64,000 nt of DNA, from contig JBEKHR010000023.1 of the NCBI GenBank assembly GCA_050012175.1, positions 21,655-85,654 of the forward strand. Reading direction: 5' to 3'. Each line of letters starts with the position of its first letter. The first letter of the stretch is position 1. Under the pieces are notes generated by a model, which was not told the origin of the DNA, ran no database searches, and worked only from the letters and a program-made list of their open reading frames with translations. A program made the position numbers and the translations under genes. Of this stretch, positions 1-8,383 are shown piece by piece. This DNA comes from CAVROP01 sp050012175. Its GTDB lineage: Bacteria > Acidobacteriota > Terriglobia > UBA7540.

Positions 1-1149
1 CGGTTGAATTTCACCTGTCACCCGCGCCCCCGATTCCTCGATGAACACATTCACCTCGCTGCGCACGCCGAACTCCGGGAGGTAAATTCCCGGCTCGATG
101 GAGAAGCAGATTCGGGGAATTATCTGGCGCGTGTCGCGCGTCTCGAAGTTATCGATGTTGGCCCCGTTACCGTGCACATCTTCGCCGATGGAGTGCCCGG
201 TCCGATGAACAAAGTATTGCCCGTATCCCCGGCGGTTGATAATCCCCCGGGCCACGTCATCCACTTCATACCCGTGAATCGTCCGCCCACTCCTCATTGA
301 GGCCTGAACAAAGTCCACAGCGGCATCCCGCGCTTCCCGCACAATCTCGAAGACCTCCGCGTAACGCCGCGGGACCTCCACACCCACGAAGCCTGTCCAT
401 GTGATGTCGAAATAAACCGCGCCAGGCTTGTTCATTTTTCCCCAGACATCCAGCAGAACGAAATCATTGACACCCATGGGCAACGAACCATCACGCATCG
501 GCATGTAATGGGGATTGGCAGTGTTTCTGTTGACCGCCGCAACAGGCCCCTCATCCGCCACTACGCCGCCGCCCTCAAAGACACGTAGCATTGCCTGCTG
601 GACATCGTACTCCGTGATTCCATTTCCAGCGCACATGGCATCCCGGATGGCGGCGAAACCCGCGCGGACGGCGGCGTGCACCACCTTGCCCGCCGCCAGG
701 TGCGACGCCAGTGCATCCTCCGACCACCGCGCCTCAAACAATTGGACCAAGTCAGCCGATGAAACCACTTCCACGCCCAGACTCTTCACCAGCTCAATCG
801 TCCCGGCGTCCACCAGACCCACATAAGGAATGTCGTTCAGGGCCGAATACTGCATCGCGATGCGGCTCTTGCCTTCCAGAATCCTCTTCAGACCCGCGTG
901 TTGTTCCTTCCCGGAGGAGTACTCGAGCTCTCGCCCAGGCAAACCTGCCAGGTTCTGTCTCTCCACACGATGAATGAGCTTGCTCGGCTCTCCCTCGGCT
1001 GGAATCAGGTAATACCACCGCCGCGTACACATGGGCGGATTGATCTTCAGTACTCGATAGGCAATGGGGTCACGACGATGGTGGTCGTAAAACAACCAGC
1101 CGTCGAGCCCGTTTTCCCGAAGCGTCGATTGAATCAGGTCGAATTCCAT
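1..1149 (-). CDS. M24 family Xaa-Pro peptidase, 3' end outside window
   Basis: Reading leftward from an ATG at 1149, the frame stays open for 383 codons to the window edge, so the C-terminus lies outside. The pita-bread metallopeptidase fold of family M24 is recognisable in the second half. The metal ligands appear in order: Asp in LLDVWG, Asp in YFDITW, His in HRTGHSIG, Glu in SIEPGIY and Glu in RSEVNVF. The N-terminal half (FYDHHRRDPIAYRVL, then a creatinase-like domain) fits Xaa-Pro aminopeptidase/dipeptidase relatives. The usual role is removal of residues ahead of proline in peptides; the exact substrate cannot be told. No signal peptide is seen, so it is probably cytosolic. It lies downstream of, and on the same strand as, the symporter gene. 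Confidence 0.88.
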   Translation of the reverse strand, partial: MEFDLIQSTLRENGLDGWLFYDHHRRDPIAYRVLKINPPMCTRRWYYLIPAEGEPSKLIHRVERQNLAGLPGRELEYSSGKEQHAGLKRILEGKSRIAMQYSALNDIPYVGLVDAGTIELVKSLGVEVVSSADLVQLFEARWSEDALASHLAAGKVVHAAVRAGFAAIRDAMCAGNGITEYDVQQAMLRVFEGGGVVADEGPVAAVNRNTANPHYMPMRDGSLPMGVNDFVLLDVWGKMNKPGAVYFDITWTGFVGVEVPRRYAEVFEIVREARDAAVDFVQASMRSGRTIHGYEVDDVARGIINRRGYGQYFVHRTGHSIGEDVHGNGANIDNFETRDTRQIIPRICFSIEPGIYLPEFGVRSEVNVFIEESGARVTGEIQP

Positions 1150-1164
1150 TTTCCCTCGCTTGAG

Positions 1165-1199
1165 TTGTCAGTAGTCCGTGGTCCGTATTCCGTGGTCCA
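1165..1199. repeat. Heptanucleotide tandem repeat
   Basis: Five degenerate 7-bp units (TTGTCAG, TAGTCCG, TGGTCCG, TATTCCG, TGGTCCA) sit just upstream of the M24 start. Elsewhere in the 1150-1392 gap a 24-bp direct repeat (1253-1276 and 1373-1396, two mismatches) is visible; its right copy contains the stop codon of the symporter gene. Nothing else was recognised in this gap. Confidence 0.75.
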
Positions 1200-1392
1200 T
1201 TGAAACAACGGGACCACGCGGTGGAGTCCGTGCCCACTACTAGGCGCCTCCTGCTCGTCCCGCGACGGCGGGTCACTCGTCACCGCTCTTCGGCCTTCAA
1301 CAATCACTTGAAATCTAGCGGAGTAAGTCCAGGTGCTGAAATCAGATAGCTGACTGCTGGCAGCCCCTTCACGCTCGTCCCGCCACGGCTGG

Positions 1393-2802
1393 TCACTGCT
1401 CTTTGAAGAACGGTCGCCACTGTTCCACGCGCGGCGGGGCGGTGAGCAGGCTCACGCCGAACAGGCATAACAGCGAGGCCGCCAGGGCAGGAAAAATCAT
1501 AGGCGCGTGCGCATCTAACCCGAACAGTTTCCACAGCACCGCCACAACCGTACCCGCGACAATCGAGCTAAGCCCCCCGGCGGTGGTTGTACGCTTCCAA
1601 AAGAAAGCAGCGACGACGGCCGGTGTCAGCCCCGCGCCATATACGTCATAAGCATAAACAGCCGTGGCCAGAACCGAGGGCTGGAAGCTTTGAGCCAATG
1701 CGATCACTCCAAGGACCGCCACGGTGATCCGTGAAAAAAGCAGCAAGGTGCGATCGCCCGCACTCTTGCGAAACAAGCGTTGGAAAACGTCATGAACCAC
1801 GTTCGTGGCCGGCGAGAACAGGTAGTTGTTTCCCGTTGACAGCACCTTGGCAAACACCGCGCCCAGAAAAATAGCGCCCACCAGCGGCGCCACACCGTGG
1901 CGCGCCGTGTAAGGCACGATCCCCCAGGCCGGAAGTGCGCCCGACTCGATTTCTTTGTGGAAAAGCACTCCCCCCACCATGGCCAGCAGCACGATAATCG
2001 TTTCCAGGAACAACGTCCCAACGATCCAGCCCAGCACTGAAAGCCGGGCGTCCCGCTCGCTGCGGGCAGAAAAGAACTTCTGGTAGGAACTCTGGTTCCC
2101 CACCATCAGCGTGAAAGTCGGAAAGAAGTAGCCAAGCACTTCACTCCACCCCATTCCACCTCTAAACGTGAAGTGACTCGGAGGCAACGCAGCGTGCATT
2201 GCGGTCCACCCGCCGACGCGCAGAAGCATCGCCGGCAAGGCAATGATGCAGCCGGCCGTAACGAGCACACCAATCGCCACGTCCGTGTAAGCGACCGACG
2301 ACATTCCAGCCAGTGCTGTGAACAGGATGACGAACCCTGCCAGGATGAACGTTCCGGTCCTCTCGCTGACTCCGAAGGCGAGGTTTAGAATTCGCCCGCC
2401 CCCGCGGAACTGGTAGCTGACGATGGCCGTGTAGGAAACGATGATGCAGAGTGTCCCTAAAACGCGTGCAATCGGACTGTACCTGACCTCCAACAGATCA
2501 GGGACGGTGTATTGCGCGAACGCCCGAGCGCGTCCGGCAATGAAATAGACCACCAGCAAGCCTGCCCAACCGCCAGCAGGCAACCATAGAGACGCGAGGC
2601 CCCTGCGATAAGCGAACTCCGCGCCGCCAAAAAGGCTTCCAGCTCCTATCCAAGAACACAACAGCGTGAAGACCAACACCGCCGCCGAGAGTTTGCGGTC
2701 CGCCACCATGAAATCTGCATGGCTCTTGAGCTTCACCATGCGCGTCACGCTTACCGTGAGTAGCACAAGAACAATCAGGATGAGGACCGTAGCGTAGATC
2801 AT
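1393..2802 (-). CDS. Sodium:solute symporter family protein
   Basis: A 469-residue, highly hydrophobic protein with about 12-13 predicted membrane helices, typical of the SSS (SLC5) family that uses the Na+ gradient to import sugars, amino acids or carboxylates across the inner membrane. The N-terminal helix is followed by the family-like region SHADFMVADRKLS and the helix-breaking SWIGAGSLFGGAEFAYRRG; a conserved-looking SYQFRGGGRILN follows. The substrate cannot be inferred. It ends in a Lys/Glu-rich tail (FKEQ), and the stop codon falls within a direct repeat. It is followed on the same strand by the M24 peptidase and preceded 8 bp away by era, so co-transcription with era is possible. Confidence 0.87.
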   Translation of the reverse strand: MIYATVLILIVLVLLTVSVTRMVKLKSHADFMVADRKLSAAVLVFTLLCSWIGAGSLFGGAEFAYRRGLASLWLPAGGWAGLLVVYFIAGRARAFAQYTVPDLLEVRYSPIARVLGTLCIIVSYTAIVSYQFRGGGRILNLAFGVSERTGTFILAGFVILFTALAGMSSVAYTDVAIGVLVTAGCIIALPAMLLRVGGWTAMHAALPPSHFTFRGGMGWSEVLGYFFPTFTLMVGNQSSYQKFFSARSERDARLSVLGWIVGTLFLETIIVLLAMVGGVLFHKEIESGALPAWGIVPYTARHGVAPLVGAIFLGAVFAKVLSTGNNYLFSPATNVVHDVFQRLFRKSAGDRTLLLFSRITVAVLGVIALAQSFQPSVLATAVYAYDVYGAGLTPAVVAAFFWKRTTTAGGLSSIVAGTVVAVLWKLFGLDAHAPMIFPALAASLLCLFGVSLLTAPPRVEQWRPFFKEQ

Positions 2803-2810
2803 GCGTGTGT

Positions 2811-3707
2811 CTACCCTTCATTGCGGTAGTCGAGGGACGCAACCATTTGCGTCACATCGCGCCAGTGGGGTTCGACTTTAACGTAGAGTTCTAGGAACAC
2901 TTTAGGTGGGAACAATCTTTCCAGTTCCCGGCGGGCCTCGGTGCCGATCTGCTTCAGCATGTCGCCGCCCGAGCCAATAATGATGGGTTTCTGCGAATCC
3001 CTCTCCACCACGATGCTGGCGTGGATACGCGTGATGGTTTCGCCTTCCTCGAAGTCGTCGATGACGACGGCGGTCGCATAGGGAAGTTCTTGCCGGGTGT
3101 GAAGGATGACCTTCTCGCGAACGATCTCAGATGCCAGGAAGCGTTCCGGCTGATCCGTGTACATTTCGGGCGGGAAGTATTGCGGGCCCTCGGGGAGCAA
3201 GCACACGATGGCGTCCAGAAGTTCCGTAAGACCTTCTCCCCGGAGGGCGGAGATAGGCATGATTTCCTCGAAATTGTACAACTGTGAGTAGCGCTCCATC
3301 AGGGGCAGAAGTTTGGGCTTCTTGATTCGATCGATTTTGTTGAGGGCCAAAATCGACCGCGGAGCGTATTCTTTCAGCAGTCCCAAAGCAAACTCGTCTC
3401 CATGACCGAACCGCTCGGAGGCATCAACAATCAGCACCGCCAAGTCCCGCTCCGTGAGCGCCTGGCGAACGAAGGTCATCATCTGGTCATTGAGGCGCGA
3501 AAGCGGCCTGTGGATTCCGGGCGTGTCCATGAGCACGATTTGCGCGGAGGGCCGGTTTACGATCCCGAGAATCCGATTGCGAGTGGTTTGCGGCACGGCC
3601 GTGACGATGGAGACCTTGGTTCCAACCAACGCATTCACCAAGGTGCTCTTCCCGGCGTTCGGCCTTCCCACCACGGCCACGAATCCGGATTTAGTCTGAT
3701 TCGTCAT
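2811..3707 (-). CDS. era: GTPase Era
   Basis: A 298-residue Ras-like GTPase that binds 16S rRNA and assists 30S subunit maturation. G1 is GRPNAGKST (residues 14-22), G2 is in TTRNRI, G3 is DTPGI and G4 is NKID. The C-terminal third is the KH RNA-binding domain (IIGSGGDMLKQIG). Length matches the family. The start overlaps the 3' end of the CorC-like gene by 17 bp, which suggests translational coupling. It belongs to the phoH-ybeY-corC-era cluster common in bacteria, all linked to ribosome maturation or envelope functions. Confidence 0.96.
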   Translation of the reverse strand: MTNQTKSGFVAVVGRPNAGKSTLVNALVGTKVSIVTAVPQTTRNRILGIVNRPSAQIVLMDTPGIHRPLSRLNDQMMTFVRQALTERDLAVLIVDASERFGHGDEFALGLLKEYAPRSILALNKIDRIKKPKLLPLMERYSQLYNFEEIMPISALRGEGLTELLDAIVCLLPEGPQYFPPEMYTDQPERFLASEIVREKVILHTRQELPYATAVVIDDFEEGETITRIHASIVVERDSQKPIIIGSGGDMLKQIGTEARRELERLFPPKVFLELYVKVEPHWRDVTQMVASLDYRNEG

Positions 3708-4992
3708 GGTTCTCAGCAGGCGTTGTGGCTTCCGGAGACAGAATCAGGCGGACCTTCAAGACTGTCCGCTTGTTAGCTTCCAGCACTTCGATGGTCAACC
3801 CGTTCTTCTCCACCTTCTCACCGGGAACGGGAACGTGACCGAGTTGGGCCAGCACCAACCCCGCCACCGTGGAGTAGCCTGGAGCTTGGACGGGGACATG
3901 CAATTCATCGCTGATCTGGGACAGGTCGGTATGACCCGACACGAGGTAGGAATGCTCCGACTCCTTGACGATATCCTGGGCGTGGATCTCGAATTCGTCT
4001 TTTATTTCTCCAACGAGTTCTTCCAGCATGTCTTCGATGGTCACCAACCCGGCGACGCTGCCATATTCGTCGATGACGATGGCCATCTGCGTGGTGGATT
4101 TCTGCAATTCCTTCAGCAAGTCCTGGATGCGCCGCGTTTCAGGAACGAATGGCACAGGCCTGATCAAACTACGAATGGTGACTCGGGCTTGTTCTTCCGG
4201 CGGCAACTCCATGAGGTCTCGAACGCTCACGATGCCCTCGATATGGTCCAACTGCCCGGCAAAGACGGGGTATCGGGTCAGGCGTTTTTCGCGGAACAGC
4301 TTGCGAAGGTCTTCGACCGGGGCGTTCACCTCGATGGCGGCAATTTCCGTGCGCGGCGTCATCACCTCGCGCACGACCTTGTCCCCGAATTCGACGACCG
4401 ACTGTACGAGTTCACCCTCCCCTTTTTCGAGCAAGCCTTCCTGCTCACCGACTTCAATAAACTCTTGCAGGTTCTCCTGCGGGCTGGGGGCCTCCGGTTC
4501 CTGCTCCGTGGACTCCAACAGGCGGCTCATGGTGGTTGAAATGAGGATGGGGAAAGTGAGCGGCAAGGCCAGGTAAACCAGCCGTCGCACCGCGGGCATC
4601 CAGAGCTCCAAGATGACCTCCGGCTCGTCATGGCGCGCCACCAGGAGGAAAGGTATGAGCTGGTCGGCTATGGCCACCGCGGTCAGGACTACGACCACAG
4701 CAGCGCCGATGTTTCCCCAGAGGTGATCCGGCCTGCGCAGGACCAGCAGCGCAGTCACGCCCACGGCAAACAAGTGCATCGCCGCGCCGTGCAGGGCGGA
4801 AATCGAGACCCCGACACGCTCCCGGTCGATGGTGATACGCCCTCCCTCTCCAGGACGAAACAGCTTCCTGGCGCTCACTGCAGTCAGGCGGCGCATCAGC
4901 AGCCTCAAATAAGAGGCCACCGACCCGGCCACCAGAAGGGCGGCCAGAACGATCAGCCATACAAGTGTGATCAGGATGGTTTCAAGGTCCAT
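3691..4992 (-). CDS. HlyC/CorC family CBS-domain membrane protein
   Basis: A 433-residue protein with three parts: an N-terminal membrane region (residues 1 to about 165, DUF21/CNNM-like, with helices such as ILITLVWLIVLAALLVAGSVA and LVYLALPLTFPILI), a pair of CBS domains around residues 200-325 (EVMTPRTEIAAIE, then MAIVIDEYGSVAGLVT), and a C-terminal CorC/HlyC domain. Family members are linked to Mg2+/Co2+ efflux and ion homeostasis; direct haemolysin activity is not implied. It sits between ybeY and era, the usual position. The N-terminal domain appears divergent, so the transport role is inferred. Confidence 0.9.
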   Translation of the reverse strand: MDLETILITLVWLIVLAALLVAGSVASYLRLLMRRLTAVSARKLFRPGEGGRITIDRERVGVSISALHGAAMHLFAVGVTALLVLRRPDHLWGNIGAAVVVVLTAVAIADQLIPFLLVARHDEPEVILELWMPAVRRLVYLALPLTFPILISTTMSRLLESTEQEPEAPSPQENLQEFIEVGEQEGLLEKGEGELVQSVVEFGDKVVREVMTPRTEIAAIEVNAPVEDLRKLFREKRLTRYPVFAGQLDHIEGIVSVRDLMELPPEEQARVTIRSLIRPVPFVPETRRIQDLLKELQKSTTQMAIVIDEYGSVAGLVTIEDMLEELVGEIKDEFEIHAQDIVKESEHSYLVSGHTDLSQISDELHVPVQAPGYSTVAGLVLAQLGHVPVPGEKVEKNGLTIEVLEANKRTVLKVRLILSPEATTPAENHDESD

Positions 4993-5026
4993 AGAGAAAG
5001 AACTTCAAACGGCAAATGACCTAGTC

Positions 5027-5533
5027 TCACGAAATACCCAGCCGGCTCCGCATGGCAAGCTCCAGCCTGGTCATTTCGCCATGATCTTGTTCGTGATTGT
5101 AGCCCAGCAGGTGGAGGACGCCGTGCAAGATAAGCCATCGCATCTCGTTCAGGGTTGAGTGTCCTTCTTGGCGCGCGTTTCTTTTGGCCGTTTCGACGGA
5201 AATGACGATGTCGCCGAGGAAGTTCTTGAACTCCCACGCCGCGCGTTCATTGGCGCTCCGGCGGGTGTACCTCGATCGAGCGCGTTCGCTTCCTGGTCGC
5301 TGGGGTGGCTGCCTCTGCTGCGCCATCCAAGGAAAAGATAAGACATCGGTCGCACGATTCTTGCCTAGGTAGAGCGAATTCAATCGCTTGATCTGCCTGT
5401 CGTCTACGAAGCAAACGTTGCAATCTCGCCTGCCCAATCGAAGCGCCTGCCTGAGCTCCCGCACAAATTCCCCCAGCCGGGAAGAGCTGACAACGTACTT
5501 GCTCTGCTGATTAAGGATCAATGGTTCTGCCAT
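5027..5533 (-). CDS. ybeY: Endoribonuclease YbeY
   Basis: A 168-residue zinc-dependent RNase needed for 16S rRNA 3' end maturation and 70S quality control. The signature HGVLHLLGYNHEQDHGEM at about residues 137-154 supplies the three zinc histidines (137, 141, 147). The upstream motif NRATDVLSFPW is also typical. Between that motif and the domain core lies an unusual Arg/Gln-rich stretch (about residues 71-100) of some 25-30 residues that most family members lack. Gene order phoH-ybeY-corC-era supports the call. Confidence 0.94.
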   Translation of the reverse strand: MAEPLILNQQSKYVVSSSRLGEFVRELRQALRLGRRDCNVCFVDDRQIKRLNSLYLGKNRATDVLSFPWMAQQRQPPQRPGSERARSRYTRRSANERAAWEFKNFLGDIVISVETAKRNARQEGHSTLNEMRWLILHGVLHLLGYNHEQDHGEMTRLELAMRSRLGIS

Positions 5534-5617
5534 GATAAAGCAAGTTGCGCAGGGCGGCGCTTTTGTTGAGAAGTTGGTTAAGCGTCTTCACGTAACAACC
5601 ATTCATCGTAGATCATA

Positions 5618-5681
5618 ACCCCCTCCCTCCAGGCCCCTCTGTCCCGCTCTGCGGGAGGACGGCCCGGGTGAGGGGGTTGCC
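5618..5681. repeat. Palindromic CCCTCACCC-type intergenic repeat
   Basis: The ybeY-phoH gap holds an inverted repeat beginning AACCCCCTCCCTCC and ending GGGTGAGGGGGTT, with an inner hairpin (CCCGCTCTGCGGG). Related copies occur near 9866-9944, 10399-10441 and 19875-19952. Confidence 0.7.
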
Positions 5682-5699
5682 TGGCAAGTGATGGAAAGC

Positions 5700-6710
5700 T
5701 TATTGCGTGACGACTCCTTTATGGTTTTTGTTGTTCGCCGCGGCCGCGGTGCGCACCTGGTCGTATTCCTCGTAGGCGCGGATGATGCGCTGCACCAGGG
5801 TATGCCGGACCACGTCCCGCTCCGTAAAGTAAACAAAATTGATACCCGGCACCCTGGAAACCACATCAATCGCTTCGACGAGGCCAGAACGTCTCCCATC
5901 GAGATCGATTTGGGTGATGTCACCCGTGACCACCGCTTTGGAGTTGAAGCCCAGTCGCGTCAGAAACATCTTCATCTGCTCGCTGGTGGTGTTCTGGGCC
6001 TCGTCAAGAATCACGAAGGCGTCGTTCAAAGTCCTGCCGCGCATGAAAGCGATGGGTGCGATCTCAATAATGCCTTTCTCCAAATAGCGTTCCACCCTGT
6101 CCGGGTCCAACACGTCGTAAAGAGCATCGTAAAGCGGGCGCAAATACGGGTTCACTTTCTCCTGCAGTGTCCCGGGGAGGAATCCCAACCGTTCGCCCGC
6201 TTCCACGGCGGGCCTCGCCAGGATGATGCGGCTGACCTCTTTGGTCAGCAGTGCATCCACGGCCATGGCCACGGCCAAGTAAGTCTTTCCGGTACCCGAA
6301 GGACCGATTCCGAACACCATGTCGTGCCGCTGAATCGCATCCACATAGGTGCGCTGGTTCAGGCTTTTGGGGGTGATGGATTTCTTGCCGAAGGTCCGGG
6401 GGCGGCCGGCCTCGGCAAGACCCTTCAGCGTGGCATCCGGATCCTGGCAGACGATGCGCAGGAAGGATTCGACCTCCGAGCTGTCAAAGCGGGACCCGGT
6501 CTCCACCAAGTCGGCATACTCTTCCAGGAGTTTTTGCGCGCGCCGCACATCGAGATCCCCGCCTTCGATCTCCAGCCCTTCCTCGCCGAGGTGTACCGAA
6601 ACATTGAAACACCTCTCCAGCAATCGCAGGTTTCCGTCGTGCGTTCCTACCAACTCTTCAACTCCTTTCAGAACCTTTACACTCGTCTTCATTTGCTCTG
6701 CATGCCTCAC
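5700..6710 (-). CDS. phoH: PhoH family ATPase
   Basis: A 336-residue PhoH-like protein. The Walker A motif GPSGTGKT lies at residues 136-143 and the Walker B motif VILDEAQN at 233-240. An N-terminal KH-like region precedes the ATPase core, as in the PhoH/YbeZ group that partners YbeY in rRNA processing. The frame opens with GTG at 6710, two bases after an AGGAGG; that spacing is short, and the ATG at 6692 (MKTSVKV) is a possible alternative start. First gene of the phoH-ybeY-corC-era cluster. Confidence 0.93.
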   Translation of the reverse strand: MRHAEQMKTSVKVLKGVEELVGTHDGNLRLLERCFNVSVHLGEEGLEIEGGDLDVRRAQKLLEEYADLVETGSRFDSSEVESFLRIVCQDPDATLKGLAEAGRPRTFGKKSITPKSLNQRTYVDAIQRHDMVFGIGPSGTGKTYLAVAMAVDALLTKEVSRIILARPAVEAGERLGFLPGTLQEKVNPYLRPLYDALYDVLDPDRVERYLEKGIIEIAPIAFMRGRTLNDAFVILDEAQNTTSEQMKMFLTRLGFNSKAVVTGDITQIDLDGRRSGLVEAIDVVSRVPGINFVYFTERDVVRHTLVQRIIRAYEEYDQVRTAAAANNKNHKGVVTQ

Positions 6711-6857
6711 ATCCTCCTAAATCAGAGAATAACCATCATGCGGTGGTCGAGGGACGCGCCGAAAACCGGCGTTGGGGGGAGAAAGTTTACTTCTCATTAA
6801 CTCTTTAACAATTTAGCCTTCGGACCCGCGAAAGTCAAGTTCCTGCGGCAGGTGCGT

Positions 6858-6952
6858 GGTGTCCTAATATGCGACGTAGGGCCGGGGCTTGCCCCGGCCT
6901 GGCCGCCCCGCCGTGGCGGGAGGTGGCCCTACGTCCTAATTGGGACGCTACC
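6858..6952. repeat. MITE-like palindromic repeat (GTGTCC/GTAGGGCC family)
   Basis: Imperfect terminal inverted repeats: the left end GGTGTCCTAATATGCGACG, leading to GTAGGGCC, matches the reverse complement of the right end (GGCCCTACGTCCTAATTGGG plus ACGCTACC). Inside are two smaller hairpins. A related copy is at 10906-11006. The element occupies much of the 6711-6947 gap and runs a few bases into the 3' end of nuoI; no gene was seen in the rest of the gap. Confidence 0.7.
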
Positions 6953-7451
6953 TGTTCTCATTTAAGTCAGTGGCACACTGTTTCTTGCCGCCCGCAGTGG
7001 CAGGCCAAGGTTGGAGGAGCTGCTCTTTGCGGTAAACCAAGGAGTTGGTATCGTAAGCGGCAATCTCAAACCCGTGGCCGTGGGTGATGGCGTCGCAAGG
7101 GCAGGCCTCCACGCAGTAACCACAAAAGATGCACCGGTTGTAATCAATGTTGTAAACCTTTGCGTAACGCTCAGCCGCACTGATTCGCTGCTCGCCGGTA
7201 TTCTCGGCAGCTTCGATGTAGATGCAATTGGCTGGGCAAGCCGCCGCGCAAAGGAAACAGGCGACGCATTTCTCGAGCCCATTTTCATCGCGTTTCAAAA
7301 TGTGCAGCCCGCGGTAGCGGTCTTCAAAATGAACGGGTTCGTCCGGGTAGTTCTCCGTCACCGTGGGCTGGAACATGGTCCTAAAAGTGACGGAAAACCC
7401 CTTGGCCAGAGCTGCGGCGGAATCCACGATTTCTCGAAGTATGTTTGGCAT
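6948..7451 (-). CDS. nuoI: NADH-quinone oxidoreductase subunit I
   Basis: A 167-residue ferredoxin-type subunit of complex I that carries two [4Fe-4S] clusters relaying electrons toward quinone. Two CxxCxxCxxxCP motifs are present: CVACFLCAAACP (Cys 62, 65, 68, 72) and CIFCGYCVEACP (Cys 107, 110, 113, 117). The N-terminal FRTMFQPTVTENYP and the GLHILKRDENGLEKC region match NuoI rather than generic ferredoxins. No other nuo genes are nearby, so this is a solitary copy or a split nuo locus. The last residues overlap a palindromic repeat. Confidence 0.92.
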   Translation of the reverse strand: MPNILREIVDSAAALAKGFSVTFRTMFQPTVTENYPDEPVHFEDRYRGLHILKRDENGLEKCVACFLCAAACPANCIYIEAAENTGEQRISAAERYAKVYNIDYNRCIFCGYCVEACPCDAITHGHGFEIAAYDTNSLVYRKEQLLQPWPATAGGKKQCATDLNENR

Positions 7452-7717
7452 ACCCTGTCAGAAATTCAGTATAGCTGACGCCCCTTAGCCGGTCAATCGC
7501 CGTCGCTCAAGCCCGGCGCAATTGCCAATTCCCCGCGCGATTGCCCAATTCAGTCTGGCAACGGACTGACCAGAGGGAGAATCCAAGCGCATAGGTTAGG
7601 AATTGCTGAAACGCCGAAGGCAGAATAGAATCAGAGAAGAGGCAGCAAAAGGCGTGGTTCCGACTCCAATGGTAACGGTAGAAGCGGCCCATCCGTCTAG
7701 CTTCAAAGGAGATGCCT

Positions 7718-8374
7718 ATGAAAAAGTCAAGATTCACGGCAGGCCTGGCAGCCATGCTTATCATCTCGACACTGTCTTTTGCATCGGACGATGCCATCAC
7801 ATTGCCCGCAGGAAGCGAGCTCCATATGCAACTGATCACCACGCTCAGCTCCAAAACCAACGAGACCGGCGATCTGTGGACGGGAAAGGTCGTCGAGCCG
7901 ATCTTTGGAAAAGGTGGGGAAATCGTCCCCGACGGGAGCACCGTGGATGGTCACGTCGCCTATGTCAAAGGCCCGGGTCGGGTAAAAGGCAAGGGTGAGA
8001 TGCGGCTCATCGTAGATTCCATCAGCACGCCGGACGCATCGAAGTACAACATCGTGGCAAGCCTGCAAGACGCCGAGGGCGCCAAGGTGAAAGATGAAGA
8101 AGGGACCATGCAGGGGCCAGGTAAGGGCAAAAAGGGGACGGCCGAAGAAGCCGGGGTGGGCGCCGCCGCGGGTGCGGGTGTGGGGGCGATCGCCCACGGT
8201 GGTACAGGCGCCCTTTACGGCATGGGAATCGGCGCCGCTGCGGGTCTGGCCCACGGGCTTCTCAAAAAGCACAAAGAGATCGTTCTTCCTCAGGGTTGCG
8301 AGATGACCTTCGTTATTTCCCGCGACACCACAGCGAAGAAGGTTGTAGCTCAGCCTGGCCCCTCCTCCAACTAG
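7718..8374 (+). CDS. Secreted glycine-zipper protein of unknown function
   Basis: A 218-residue protein with a signal peptide (MKKSRFTAGLAAMLIIST, cleavage likely after SFA). The middle part has LPAGSELHMQLITTLSSKT, a pattern seen in acidobacterial exported proteins with a beta-rich fold. Then comes a glycine zipper (GVGAAAGAGVGAIAHGGTG, followed by ALYGMGIGAAAG), suggesting membrane-associated or oligomerising behaviour. The ATG at 7718 was chosen over 7712 because AAGGAG at 7706-7711 is then 6 bp away. The gene is divergent from nuoI across a 260-bp gap and convergent with ypdA. Function unknown. Confidence 0.8.
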   Translation: MKKSRFTAGLAAMLIISTLSFASDDAITLPAGSELHMQLITTLSSKTNETGDLWTGKVVEPIFGKGGEIVPDGSTVDGHVAYVKGPGRVKGKGEMRLIVDSISTPDASKYNIVASLQDAEGAKVKDEEGTMQGPGKGKKGTAEEAGVGAAAGAGVGAIAHGGTGALYGMGIGAAAGLAHGLLKKHKEIVLPQGCEMTFVISRDTTAKKVVAQPGPSSN

Positions 8375-8383
8375 CGTTGGAGT

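Noticed and set aside
5688..6800. 370-codon plus-strand open frame opposite phoH
   Set aside because: It is a mirror of phoH codon bias in a GC-rich genome; PhoH motifs on the other strand are intact.
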